From Bifidobacterium sp. ESL0690 (GTDB taxonomy: Bacteria > Actinomycetota > Actinomycetes > Actinomycetales > Bifidobacteriaceae), in assembly GCF_029392315.1 (NCBI RefSeq), contig NZ_CP113939.1, positions 310,001-374,000 on the forward strand: DNA of 64,000 nt. Reading direction: 5' to 3'. The position numbers and the translations under genes are program-made. The notes under the pieces are model-generated. The model was not told the origin of the DNA and made no database searches. It worked only from the letters and a program-made list of their open reading frames with translations. How positions within the stretch are numbered: position 1 is the first letter of the stretch; each line of letters starts with the position of its first letter. Of the stretch, positions 26,093 to 35,500 are shown one piece after another.

Positions 26093-27052
26093 TTACTTTG
26101 CGGCAGCTGCAACGTTGCCGATGCGAGTCATGAACTCGTTAAGGAAGCGTTCCTTGTCGACGCCGACTGCGACCTTCATGGTCTTGTTCGGGTCGTTCAA
26201 GCGGTCGTTGTCGCCGATGGTGCGTCCGCGCAGTTCGCCCTCAGTGTCCACCTTCATATTGATCGGAAGCGTGGTGACCAGCGTCGGGTCGATGGCGACT
26301 GCGGCGGCCAGCGGATCGTGCAGTCCGCATCCGTTGAGGTTCGGGGAGGTGGTCTCGTAGGCCTTGATATAGAAATCGACCATGTCGGCGAGGAACTTGG
26401 CAGCGGGAGTGCCGATTTCGCGCCACTTCTGCGAATCCTTGTAGGTCATGAGGGTCTGCAGAGTCACGTCGAGGCCGACCATGGTCACCGGTGCGCCGGA
26501 ACGGAAGAGCATGTCGCAGGCCTCGGGGTCTTGCGAGATGTTGGCCTCGGCGCAAGGGCTGACGTTGCCGCACACCGTCAGTGCACCGCCCATGATGACG
26601 ATGTTGCCGATTTCGTCCTTGATTTCGGGAGCCTTCTTGAGCGCCGTGGCGATGTTGGTCTCTGCGCCTGTGGGCACGAAAGTGAGGTCCTTGCCGTATT
26701 TCTTCACCGAGTCGATGATGAAGTCGGCTGCGCTTTCTGTTTCGGCCTTGCGAGGGGAGTCTGGGATCTCGACGTCGCCGATGCCGTTCTTGCCGTGGAT
26801 GAAGGCCGAGACCTCGGAAACGGCGAACGAATCCTTCTTCAATGCATGGCTTTCGCCGCGATACACCGGCACTTCGGGGTGACCGAGCAGGTCGGTGATG
26901 GCCAGGTCGTTGCGGATGCCCTGGTCGACGAGCACGTTGCCGAACGTACTGGTGATGCCGATAAGCTCGACTTCAGGACTTCCCAATACGTAGGAGATGG
27001 CAAGGGTATCGTCGATGCCGGTATCCAAATCGAGAATAATCTTTTTCTTCAT
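26093..27052 (-). CDS. Ribonucleoside hydrolase (IunH/Rih family)
   Basis: 319 residues from ATG 27052 (MKKKIILDLDTGIDD), preceded by AAAGG. An upstream ATG at 27079 gives 9 extra basic residues and is less likely. It cleaves the N-glycosidic bond of nucleosides to ribose and base. The Ca2+-binding DLDTGIDDTLA is the family hallmark, with GITSTFGNVLVDQGIRND, FVPTGAETNIATAL, IVIMGGALTVCGNVSPCAEANISQDPEACDML and the C-terminal HDPLAAAVAIDP (catalytic His and Asp). Purine or pyrimidine preference cannot be assigned. The ribose made here would be used by the ribokinase at 28503-29477. Two operator copies lie upstream (27145-27203). Confidence 0.95.
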   Translation of the reverse strand: MKKKIILDLDTGIDDTLAISYVLGSPEVELIGITSTFGNVLVDQGIRNDLAITDLLGHPEVPVYRGESHALKKDSFAVSEVSAFIHGKNGIGDVEIPDSPRKAETESAADFIIDSVKKYGKDLTFVPTGAETNIATALKKAPEIKDEIGNIVIMGGALTVCGNVSPCAEANISQDPEACDMLFRSGAPVTMVGLDVTLQTLMTYKDSQKWREIGTPAAKFLADMVDFYIKAYETTSPNLNGCGLHDPLAAAVAIDPTLVTTLPINMKVDTEGELRGRTIGDNDRLNDPNKTMKVAVGVDKERFLNEFMTRIGNVAAAAK

Positions 27053-27144
27053 AACTTCTGCCTTTCGTCTTCGCAGCATCTGATTTTAGATGTTACTCAA
27101 CACTGACAATCAACAACAATCAGACAGCGCCATTGCAGGTGTTG

Positions 27145-27203
27145 TTTTATCGTATCGATAAAACGCTTTATCAATACTGCTATCTATGATAAAGCGTTTA
27201 ATT
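27145..27203. promoter_or_regulatory. LacI-type operators upstream of the nucleoside hydrolase-permease unit
   Basis: GATAAAACGCTTTATC (27157-27172) is a 16-bp near-palindrome. A related GATAAAGCGTTTAATT is at 27188-27203, and TTTTATCG-TAT-CGATAAAA (27145-27163) overlaps the first. The identical 16-mer occurs upstream of the ribokinase at 29552-29567, so these are sites of one regulator, most simply the LacI protein encoded at 27339-28382. Confidence 0.85.
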
Positions 27204-27338
27204 TAATGAGTCAAATCGAGACGGGTTCCTTGATAAATAAATAGCCGCCCCCGCTTTTTATAATTGTGATACATCTATCGGACGAGAAGCCCTTATTCAC
27301 AGGGCAAACGCAATACGACATCCCGTTGTTTGTGGTAT

Positions 27339-28382
27339 TTAAAGTTCCGATATCGTCGCTCGGTTGACGAGTGTTGGCCGGATGAATTGCTGCTTGGGCT
27401 TCGTGATCCAGGGCCTGCGGCCCGATTCCGACCCCATATCCTTGATTCGAGAGGAAATGAGCTCGTTGCAGGCGGTGGCCATGGCGCTGATGTTCTGGTC
27501 AAGCGTGGTCAGGCGATGGTTGAAGCCCAACCGTTCGGAAACGTTGTCGTAGCCGATTACGGAGCAATCCTGCGGGCAGGAAAGGCCGCGTTCTTCAAGG
27601 CGCTGGATGAATCCCAGTGCCATCAGATCGTTGGTGCAGAAAACGGCGGTCGCGTGGGCGTCGATGATATGGTCGGCGGCGTGGTAGCCCCCGGTATAGC
27701 GGTAGTTTCCCGAGCAGTTGAGATTTGGGTCGAGCGGCAAACCGGCCTTTTCGAGGACGCTGGAAAAACCGGCGACACGTCTGTTCATATTTCCTGTTCG
27801 GGTGTCTCCCGAGATGCAGGCGATGCGTTTGTGCCCTTTTGCCAGAAGCACTTGTGCGGCAAGCTGGCCACCGACGTAATTATCGGAGCCGACGGCGTCG
27901 CACCAGTCATCGCTGACAAGCCTGTCGGTGAGTACCACCGGGAAATCAAGATTGCTGACGTCTTTTTTGAGAGCTTCGGAATTGTTCACCGACTCGCGTG
28001 AGGGAATGAGAAACAGTCCATCGACGCCTCGGGAAGCAAATTGCCGCAACAATTTGTGCTCCGTGGCCTGCGAGTCGTCCGAATTCGCCATCAGCAGGGA
28101 GTAGCCGTTGTTGCTGCTTACGTCCTCAAGCGCTTTGGCGAGAGAGGCGAAGAACATGTTTTCGATATCGGGGATGAGCAGGGCGAGCAGCATCGATTTG
28201 TTGGTGGCGAGGCTGCGAGCCGCCTGGTTGGGCACGTAGTGCAGGCGTTTGGCCGTTTCAACGATGAGTTCGCGTTTTTCCTGCGACATGCGGGTCGGCC
28301 GGTCGTTGAGAACCAGGGAAACCGCCGTGACCGAGACGCCGCAAGCTTTGGCGATGTCTTTGAGCGTCACGGTGTGGTTCAT
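27339..28382 (-). CDS. LacI-family transcriptional regulator of nucleoside/ribose use
   Basis: 347 residues. The N-terminal helix-turn-helix and hinge helix are classical: VTLKDIAKACGVSVTAVSLVLNDRPTRMSQEKRELIVETAKRLHYVPNQAARSLATNKS. The effector domain carries LLIPDIENMFFASLAKALEDV, GVDGLFLIPSRES, VGSDNYVGGQLAAQVLLAKGH, CISGDTRTGNMNRRVAGF and CTNDLMALGFIQRLEERGLSCPQDCSVIGYDN. It lies between the nucleoside hydrolase-permease pair and the ribokinase. The shared operator at 27157 and 29552 implies it represses both units, with ribose or a nucleoside as inducer (inference). It belongs to the RbsR/CytR-like part of the family. Confidence 0.94.
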   Translation of the reverse strand: MNHTVTLKDIAKACGVSVTAVSLVLNDRPTRMSQEKRELIVETAKRLHYVPNQAARSLATNKSMLLALLIPDIENMFFASLAKALEDVSSNNGYSLLMANSDDSQATEHKLLRQFASRGVDGLFLIPSRESVNNSEALKKDVSNLDFPVVLTDRLVSDDWCDAVGSDNYVGGQLAAQVLLAKGHKRIACISGDTRTGNMNRRVAGFSSVLEKAGLPLDPNLNCSGNYRYTGGYHAADHIIDAHATAVFCTNDLMALGFIQRLEERGLSCPQDCSVIGYDNVSERLGFNHRLTTLDQNISAMATACNELISSRIKDMGSESGRRPWITKPKQQFIRPTLVNRATISEL

Positions 28383-28502
28383 GTTTTTCTGCTCCGGTTC
28401 CTGCCCTCAAGGCCGTCATAGCCATCGTGGCGTTCACGCAAAAGCTTAGTCGACTGACCGTATGTGCTCTTCCTCAGGTCATTGCCGGTTGCGTTTTATG
28501 CC

Positions 28503-29477
28503 TTACTGAGCTTGGCGTTTGAAGAAAGCGCGGATCTGATCGGCATTGCCGTACGAGGCCTGGGCGCCGTAACCAGTGGCGGCGTAGGCGGCCACGTACG
28601 AGGCCAGCGAAGCGGAGTCGCTGAGCGGGAAATCGGAAGCCAAACCAGCCAGAAGCGTGCCCATGAAGGAATCGCCGCAGCCGGTGGTGTCGACGGCATC
28701 GATCTTGGCTGCGTCGACGTGGTACGTGCGATCATGGTCGAGCACCATGGCCCCGTCGCCGCCCAACGTGACGACCGCTTCCTTGAAACCGAAATCGTGC
28801 ATTGACTGGGCGATGTAGTTCCAGTCCATGCCCAGCCAGTCGCCGTTCTTGGGCTCGGCGATGTTGAGCAGTTGTGCCATTTCGTGTTCGTTGACCAAAA
28901 GGATGTCGGAGTATTGGATGAGTTCGTCCGGCAGCTTGTCGGTGAAGGGGGAGTCGTTCAGAAGCACTTTGATGCCCGCGTCATGGCACATTTTCGCTGT
29001 GGCGGTAACGGTTTCGATCGGGCTTTCCAAGCACAGGCCGAGCACCGATGACTTCAGCAGCACGTCCTTCTGGCTCTCGATGTAGTCGGTGCTGACGGTG
29101 GCGTTAGATCCGGCCGAATAGACGATGGTGTTTTCGCCGTTACCGTCGACGGTGATCACGGTAGTACCGCTGGCACCCTCGACATGGCGGACATGGGAGG
29201 TATCGACGCCGGCGTCGTTGAGTTGTTCAAGCAGGAAATCCGCGTTCTTGTCGTTTCCCACAGCTCCGAACATATTGACTTTCGCGCCGATTCGTGCGGC
29301 GGCCGCAGCCTGGTTGCCGGATTTGCCGCCGGGCAGGATGCGCAACGGGCCTCCGGCGATGGTTTCGCCGGGCTTCGGCAGACGCTTGGCGGTGACGGTG
29401 TAGTCCGCGTTCATCGACCCGACAATGCTGATTGATCCGGAAATGCCATCTAGCAGGGAAAGCGTCTTTGCGTTCAT
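28503..29477 (-). CDS. rbsK: Ribokinase (PfkB family)
   Basis: 324 residues from ATG 29477 (MNAKTLSLLDG), with GAGGATGAA upstream; an upstream start at 29516 is possible. It phosphorylates D-ribose to ribose 5-phosphate. The PfkB signature 1 region is GGKSGNQAAAAARIGAKVNMFGAVGND and signature 2 is DTTGCGDSFMGTLLAGLA, with catalytic Asp in TGCGD. SISIVGSMNADYTVTAKRLPKPGETI is ribokinase-like. It completes the route nucleoside to ribose to ribose 5-phosphate in this cluster. The matching operator at 29552-29567 lies about 75 bp upstream of the start. Confidence 0.93.
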   Translation of the reverse strand: MNAKTLSLLDGISGSISIVGSMNADYTVTAKRLPKPGETIAGGPLRILPGGKSGNQAAAAARIGAKVNMFGAVGNDKNADFLLEQLNDAGVDTSHVRHVEGASGTTVITVDGNGENTIVYSAGSNATVSTDYIESQKDVLLKSSVLGLCLESPIETVTATAKMCHDAGIKVLLNDSPFTDKLPDELIQYSDILLVNEHEMAQLLNIAEPKNGDWLGMDWNYIAQSMHDFGFKEAVVTLGGDGAMVLDHDRTYHVDAAKIDAVDTTGCGDSFMGTLLAGLASDFPLSDSASLASYVAAYAATGYGAQASYGNADQIRAFFKRQAQ

Positions 29478-29551
29478 TTCATCCTCGATTGGTTCTTGGT
29501 TATTCGCAACACACATTAAAAACTAGTGCGCTATTACTAACTTGGTTATAA

Positions 29552-29567
29552 GATAAAACGCTTTATC
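29552..29567. promoter_or_regulatory. LacI-type operator upstream of ribokinase
   Basis: GATAAAACGCTTTATC, identical to the site at 27157-27172, in an A+T-rich promoter-like region. It ties rbsK to the same regulon as the nucleoside hydrolase and permease. Confidence 0.88.
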
Positions 29568-29658
29568 AAAAAAGTCAAATTGTACGGAGGGCGTTGTCGA
29601 GGTTCATAAAGAATGAGCAGCTGGGATTGCCGTCAGTGCCATCGTCGTCAGGGGATTG

Positions 29659-29830
29659 CCGTCGTGAATCCTCTGCTAATGAGAGTTAGCGGATAATTTG
29701 CGACGGTAAATCGGGTGTGTGCGTCGTAATTCCTCTACGAGTGGGGGGTTAGCTCGTGATTTGCGACGCTGGATTAGACCTGAGCGTCGTGATTTCTCCA
29801 TTAGTATTGTTCTGCGGGCTGGGTTGTTCG
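29659..29830. repeat. Tandem palindromes of the GCGTCGCAAATC family, left cluster
   Basis: Unit C1 (29659-29706) has arms CCGTCGTGAATCC and ATTTGCGACGG, with an inner GCTAA/TTAGC stem. Unit C2 (29721-29769) has GCGTCGTAATTCC and GATTTGCGACGC. A half unit starts at 29782 (AGCGTCGTGATTTC). Starts are 61-62 bp apart. The same family reappears on the other side of the AbiEi-like gene at 31044-31155. Confidence 0.75.
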
Positions 29831-29911
29831 GAAGCTGAGCGCAGATGAGCAAGGTAAATTGTGGGTAGCTCTTCCGAGTATGTGAATAGCTTCCTGCGAC
29901 ACGCCCGGGCG

Positions 29912-29939
29912 TGTGGATAAGTGATAGCGTTCGACCACA
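29912..29939. promoter_or_regulatory. 28-bp inverted repeat with DnaA box, upstream of the AbiEi-like gene
   Basis: TGTGGATAA...TTCGACCACA, the counterpart of the element at 9714-9741. It ends about 50 bp before the start codon of the 29989 gene, a position suited to an operator or promoter element. Confidence 0.55.
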
Positions 29940-29988
29940 GTACCTTGTTTTCTCGCGGAATTTTGCCTGTTCGCCGTATGGTGACGAT

Positions 29989-30942
29989 ATGAGAAACCAT
30001 CAAAAAGTCAACGCATTGATTGCGCAGGCGAAGCGAAAGAAACGCTGCTGTGTTTCAACAAACGCTGTCGAAAGCCGGGCGTTGTACCGTCGCAGTGTTG
30101 CCGGTGAACTTGTAAAACCATATCCAGGATTGTTTTTCCCCGCCGAGGATTGGAAGCAGCTTGATTATCGCCATCGGACGTTGTATGTGGCGCGTGCCCT
30201 TCACTTCAAGCATCCAGATTGGGGGTTCGCCGCTTTCACTGCTGCTGTGATTTATGGCTTTGATTTACGCCAAAATCTTTATGATGGCACCATATATGTG
30301 GCTGATAGTTCAAGCTCTTCGAACAGCCGATTGCTGCGCCGTGTTTCGATGCCGCATGCTGAAGTTTGCTATGTCGATGGAATCCCGGTGACTTCGGTCG
30401 CCAGAACACTTGTGGATTGTGGCCTACGCTGTGCATTCAGGGATGCCTTGCCGCTTTATGACTCGGCTTTACGTGCAGGGTTGGTCTTTTTGGACGATGT
30501 TGCCGCCGAACGGCAGACCCTGCGTCATGGTCGGGCTTTGATAGATCGTCTGATTTGTTGCGCAGACGCCAAGAGCGAAAGTGGCGGCGAATCGTTCTGC
30601 AGGGCCACGATGATCGAGGAAGGATTTCCGATTCCGCAGCTTCAAGTGGAATATGCTAATGATGCTGGTTCAACGTATCGTGTCGATTTCCAGTACCGGT
30701 TACGCGGCGGGGAGGTTATTGTCGTCGAGTTTGATGGCATGGAGAAGTATGTCAATCCGTTGATGACCCATGGAGCAGCAATAGAGGAAGTCGTGCGTCG
30801 GGAGCAGGAGCGTGAACGATTCCTCTTTCGTAGTGGCGTCTCGCGGATAGTGCGTCTTACTTACCGCGATGTCGTGGGGCGTAGCGAACTGGTGCATAAG
30901 CTGGCGGATGCCGGCGTTCCTTGTATGAAGTTGGCAGGTTAG
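29989..30942 (+). CDS. AbiEi-like / DUF559-type protein with a nuclease-like C-terminal domain
   Basis: 317 residues from ATG 29989 (MRNHQKVNALIAQ); a TG-rich upstream extension to 29911 covers the inverted repeat and is unlikely to be coding. The N-terminal half (winged-helix-like, STNAVESRALYRRSVAGELVKPYPGLFF) and the middle segment IPVTSVARTLVDCGLRCAF are typical of the actinobacterial proteins annotated with an AbiEi antitoxin-like domain. The C-terminal half has YRVDFQYRLRGGEVIVVEFDGMEKY, the D...E-x-D-G-x-x-K core of the Vsr/DUF559 endonuclease fold, and RFLFRSGVSRIVRLTYRDV. No AbiEii toxin gene follows. It stands alone, flanked on both sides by palindromic repeats. Its role is unknown; DNA binding or cleavage is inferred. 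Confidence 0.75.
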   Translation: MRNHQKVNALIAQAKRKKRCCVSTNAVESRALYRRSVAGELVKPYPGLFFPAEDWKQLDYRHRTLYVARALHFKHPDWGFAAFTAAVIYGFDLRQNLYDGTIYVADSSSSSNSRLLRRVSMPHAEVCYVDGIPVTSVARTLVDCGLRCAFRDALPLYDSALRAGLVFLDDVAAERQTLRHGRALIDRLICCADAKSESGGESFCRATMIEEGFPIPQLQVEYANDAGSTYRVDFQYRLRGGEVIVVEFDGMEKYVNPLMTHGAAIEEVVRREQERERFLFRSGVSRIVRLTYRDVVGRSELVHKLADAGVPCMKLAG

Positions 30943-31043
30943 GACGAGAGTCGATATCAACGGGGCGAGAAGCGGACAAAATTAGCTCGCCGAGTTCTGG
31001 GATTGATGCCTAGTAGGTGGATTACGACGCTAAAGTATTATTT

Positions 31044-31155
31044 TGCGTCGCAAGTCCGCTCTTAATGAAGATTAGTGGGCGATTTGCGACGATAAATCGC
31101 ATTATAGCGTCGCAAATCACCCGACAACGGGAGTTGATAGGTGATTCGCGACGCT
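31044..31155. repeat. Tandem palindromes of the GCGTCGCAAATC family, right cluster
   Basis: Unit C4 (31044-31092) has arms TGCGTCGCAAGTC and GATTTGCGACGA. Unit C5 (31106-31155) has AGCGTCGCAAATCAC and GTGATTCGCGACGCT. Starts are 62 bp apart. A right half unit (ATTACGACGC) precedes them at 31021. They lie between the AbiEi-like gene and the convergent prs; the rest of 30943-31344 shows GGAGG-rich low-complexity sequence but no gene. Confidence 0.75.
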
Positions 31156-31344
31156 GGATGATGAGCCGGAGGGCTGGAAGGAATCGGAAGAGGTGGGCGG
31201 AGGTGCCGGAAAGGTGGACGGAGGTGCCGGGAAGAGCCTGCAGAGCGGATTAGAGGCCGGTTATGGTTCAGTTGACAACGTCATGGTGAGCAGGAACGGG
31301 AAAGTCGACAGAGGAATCGATGGGTCAAAGTGAGAGAAGAGCTG

Positions 31345-32358
31345 TCACGCGTACATATTGCGCGGGTGCATGTCTTCGGGCAGACCGTCCATGAGGCCAG
31401 AGACCGAACCGGACTCGAAGACCGAGCGGATGCCGGCGGCTAGCAGCGGGGCGATGGAGAGCACGGTCATATTGGGCAGGCGCTTTTCTTCTGGCACCGG
31501 AACGGTATCCATCAGAACGATTTCGCGCGCGCCGCAGTTCTTGAGCCGTTCGACGGCCGGGCCAGAAAGCAGTCCGTGGGTGGCGACCAACGTTACCGAT
31601 TTCGCACCGGCCTCGCGCAGCGTACGCACGGCCTCACAAATCGTACCGGCGGTGTCGATCATGTCGTCGACCACCACGCAGTCGCGTTCACGCACCTCGC
31701 CGATGATGCCATGTGCCACGGCATGGTTCGGGCGGGTGACGTCGCGGGTCTTATGAATAAAAGCAAGCGGCAGCCCGCCAAGCTTGGCGGCCCAACGCTC
31801 CGAGACCTTGATACGCCCGGCGTCGGGGGAGACGATGGTCGCGTTTTCCAGCGGCATCGAGTTCTTGACATAATCGAGCAGCACCGGCATTGCGGTCAAG
31901 TGGTCGACCGGCCCGTCGAAGAAGCCCTGCTCCTGCGAGGCGTGCAGATCAACGGTCATGATGCGGTCGGCACCGGCGGTCTGGAAAAGATCGAACATCA
32001 GGCGGGCGGTGATGGGCTCGCGGCCCAGGCCCTTCTTGTCCTGACGTGAATAGCCGAGGAACGGCGCTACAACAGTGATGGAACGGGCCGAGGCGCGCTT
32101 CAGTGCGTCGATCATCAGCAGTTGCTCCATAATCCACTTGTTGATGGGGTCGGTGTGCGCTTGCAGCACGAAGACGTCCGCGCCACGCACCGGCTCGGTA
32201 TAGCGCACGTACATCTCGCCGTTGGCAAAGTCATAAGCCGTGGTCTCAAGCGGGACGGTGCCCAGGCACTCGGCTGTGGCTTGAGCCTGCTCCGGATACG
32301 CTCGACCTGTCACCAGTGCCAGTCGTTTTTTGGGCTTTCCTTCGAGAATCGCCGACAT
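31345..32358 (-). CDS. prs: Ribose-phosphate pyrophosphokinase
   Basis: 337 residues. It makes PRPP from ribose 5-phosphate and ATP, feeding purine, pyrimidine, His and Trp synthesis. The class I core is VFVLQAHTDPINKWIMEQLLMIDALKRASARSITVVAPFLGYSRQDKK, DLHASQEQGFFDGPVDHLTAMPVL, VVSPDAGRI-type, and the PRPP-binding loop VVDDMIDTAGTICEAVRTLREAGAKSV. The family's usual N-terminal strand is present as KKRLALVTGRAYPEQAQATAECLG. Length is slightly above the usual 310-325. The gene is monocistronic, separated by 180 bp from the next gene on the same strand. Confidence 0.97.
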   Translation of the reverse strand: MSAILEGKPKKRLALVTGRAYPEQAQATAECLGTVPLETTAYDFANGEMYVRYTEPVRGADVFVLQAHTDPINKWIMEQLLMIDALKRASARSITVVAPFLGYSRQDKKGLGREPITARLMFDLFQTAGADRIMTVDLHASQEQGFFDGPVDHLTAMPVLLDYVKNSMPLENATIVSPDAGRIKVSERWAAKLGGLPLAFIHKTRDVTRPNHAVAHGIIGEVRERDCVVVDDMIDTAGTICEAVRTLREAGAKSVTLVATHGLLSGPAVERLKNCGAREIVLMDTVPVPEEKRLPNMTVLSIAPLLAAGIRSVFESGSVSGLMDGLPEDMHPRNMYA

Positions 32359-32535
32359 ATCTCGCCTTCCGTTGTGCTGCGCTGTTACGCACTATGCCAA
32401 TCCGATATTGTCATGATCCAAATGAGACCCAGACAATACGGAAGCAAACTACACTCTAATATACAAGCCACAGTGGGCAGCTTGCGACTTCCGCGTGTGA
32501 GCCGCGCAATATTGAATTGCCGCCGTCCGGTCTGC

Positions 32536-35500
32536 CTACGATTTTCGTTTGTTGAGCCAAAAAGTGACGTCCGAGTAGTATATGGATTCTTCGTAATCGT
32601 CGGAGTCCCAATCGTCGCTAATGCTGGAGTATCGGTGTTGATAGGTGAGCTTGACTCTGCCTGTAGTGGCGTCGAACGTGCCGTTTTTCACATCTACGGA
32701 AGTGACCTGCGGATATTTGAGGATGCTCCATGAGAAGTTACGGTATTGGTCGCCGTCGCTGTAGAACGGATAACTGAACGGGCAGCCTTTGGGTTCCGCG
32801 TCGGTTGAGGTCGCGCATTTGTCGAGTTTCTTCTTGACATCGGCTTCGAGCGAATCACTGAGTTTCTTGGTCGCTTTGACGTCGAGGGTACCCAGCTGCG
32901 ATGGCTCCAGTGTGATGCTCTTGCTCTTCAGATAGTCCGTTTCCTGTATCCCGACCGTATAGGTACCGGGATATACGGCGAAGACAAAGACGTTCTCGCG
33001 GCTGCCGGCTTCGTTCGTTTCGGCGTTCTTTTCGCTGACATCGACATCGTTGATGGTCAGATCGTCGACGATTTTCGGTGTATCGACCTTAATGTTCGAG
33101 ACCAATGGTGTGGAAATGGCCCATTTCTTGAAGATAAGGCCCTGTGACCCGTTGGGTACGAGTTTGATCGTCGACTTCTTCTCTTTGCCCGCAAGGGTGT
33201 AGGTGATGTCGACATACGCCGAGCCGTCGTCGTTGATTTTGGACGAAACGATGTGCTGGTTTGAGATGAAGTTGCCCGGTTTTGCCGCGTTGTTGTGCAG
33301 CAGCACTGATTTTGCGCCTCCGATCTGCGGGTCTGCTATGGAGCTGGCATCATCGAAACGGCCGGATGCAATGGCGTCGGTGTATTGGCTGACTACCGTT
33401 TTGGGGCTGAATACCGTTGCGTTCAGTACGCCATATGTGATTCCGAGAGCTGCGCACAATGCCACCAATCCCAGACAAATGAACAGTATTCTCTTCTGTG
33501 AGGCAGTCATGGGCTTGGCTTTTGCGGCAACGCCATCAGTCGCGCTGATGTCGGAGATAAGTGCGCCGGGTTGAGGTGTGGCTGATACGGCTGATACCGC
33601 CGATGCGCTTGCTGGTGTGGATTTCGATGGGCTCGATGCAGCTGGTGGAATTTGGATGGCCGGATATGAGTCTTGCGTTTGTGGACTTGCTGCATTCTGT
33701 TGTCCGGCAGGTTGCGGGATACTGCCAGGCGCAGTTGACGTTTGTCCGGCTGCTGCGGGAGCGGGAATCGCTGGATGAGCGTCGGCACCGCTTGATGTGT
33801 TTCCTGCGTTTTGCGACGTAGGGGTTGATGGTATTGGAAGTGATGAACCCGGCATAGGCAGCGGGGGAATCCCGTTTGCGCTACCTTGCGGTCCGGTAGG
33901 TGAGCCCGGATTGACAGGGTTGGTGGACCCGTCCGGATTGACGGGGTTGGTGGGCCCGTTCGGATTACCAGGCCAAGGAAGGCCGGCAGATCCACCTGGG
34001 TTGCCTTGGCCGTCACCCCGGTTCTTTCCGTCTTTGCCGAATCGGGCATCACATGCGTCGACGTATTGGCGCACGGCCGCTGGAGTCGCTTCCACTTGGC
34101 CGCCTTTGAATATCTTCCAGATGCCGGGCATGGACGCCACCAGCGTGGGGCCAAACGTCATGGCCACCACTTCGATGAGGAAAGCCCAGATCATGGCAAC
34201 AAGGAAGTACCACAATTCCAGTGAGATGGAGCCATGCAGCTTTGAGGGGTCGATGCCGCCTGTGGCAGAGCTGATCACGCCGCTCATCAGATTCGTGGCC
34301 ATGCCTGCAACACCGCTGATTTTCACCGATATACCCGTTGCGGACGCGAATGTTATGAACAACCAGAAGATTCCCGCGGCCACAGGCTGCTTCCATGTAT
34401 GCTTCCAGTCCATGTAATAGTGATCCTGCATATTGCGGGCGGAGGCACGCAGCGCGATGTATAGCGTGGTGACGATAAAGACGATGATAAGCACGATGGT
34501 CATGGCGACAAGACCGCCGGGAAAGTGCAGCGCTCCAGGAGTCGTCAGTTCCGGCGGCACTGATTTGACGATATTGTCGTTGCCGCTGATTTTGGCCAGT
34601 CCGGTCCAGCCAAATAACGTGAAACAGGTGAGATTGCCTGAAACCATGCCCAAAGCCGAGAGCCCAATGCCGCCGAATGACGAGAGCTGCAGCAGGAACA
34701 AAGGCCAGAGGGGGAATAGCGAGGGAATGAACAGCAACAGCGATGGAATCTTGTATACGAACGCCAAGATGATGAACGCCACGAGTCCGAGGACCGTGTA
34801 CACCAGCGTGTAAATGGAGAGCGCCTCCACGGCGGTGCGGGCGAATCCGCGGAGGCGATGACCCCAGCGCCATGCCGCTTTGAAGGCGTTGGTGCTATCG
34901 GGAGCGTATTGTGCCAGCGCGAAGCCGAGCAGAGCGCCGAGACCGGCGAAAACGGTGGCCATAAGGAATGTGCGTGGTGTGGCCCCACTGATGATGATCG
35001 ATCCGTTGGCACTGGACGATTTGGAACCACCACTCATCAGGCTGCTTGACAGGTCGCCCAACGGCGATGAGCCACCGCCGATGGCGCCGTTGAACGAAAG
35101 CGGGAAGATGGCGCCAAGGATGACGTAGATGAGACCGGTCGCCAGACCGACCACAACCGAGTTGGCGATGCCGTCCCATTTGAAGTGCGAGGTCGTCTTG
35201 TGGGCGAGCAGATACGCACCGAATGCCGCGCCGAGCAGCAGCGCCACCCCGGAGAGAGTCATCGGCCCCCACAATAAGATATGGGTGCCGATTTTGTCCA
35301 CGTCCATGCCCATGGCCGAGATTTTCAGGGAGTAGGATCCGGCTACGCCGCTGATGAGGGCGGAGACGAGTACCTGGAAGAAATTCGGCATGCTGACTGA
35401 TGCCGGCATGCCCAAAGCTGTGGAACCTTGTGCCGCGGTCCGGGCCATATTGATGACACCACTCAGCTTTGAGTTGATAATGATGGCGTTGATCAGGGCC

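Noticed and set aside
24639..26360. 573-codon open frame antisense to the nucleoside permease
   Set aside because: Shadow of the MFS gene; very high Asp, Glu, Gly and His content with no domain.
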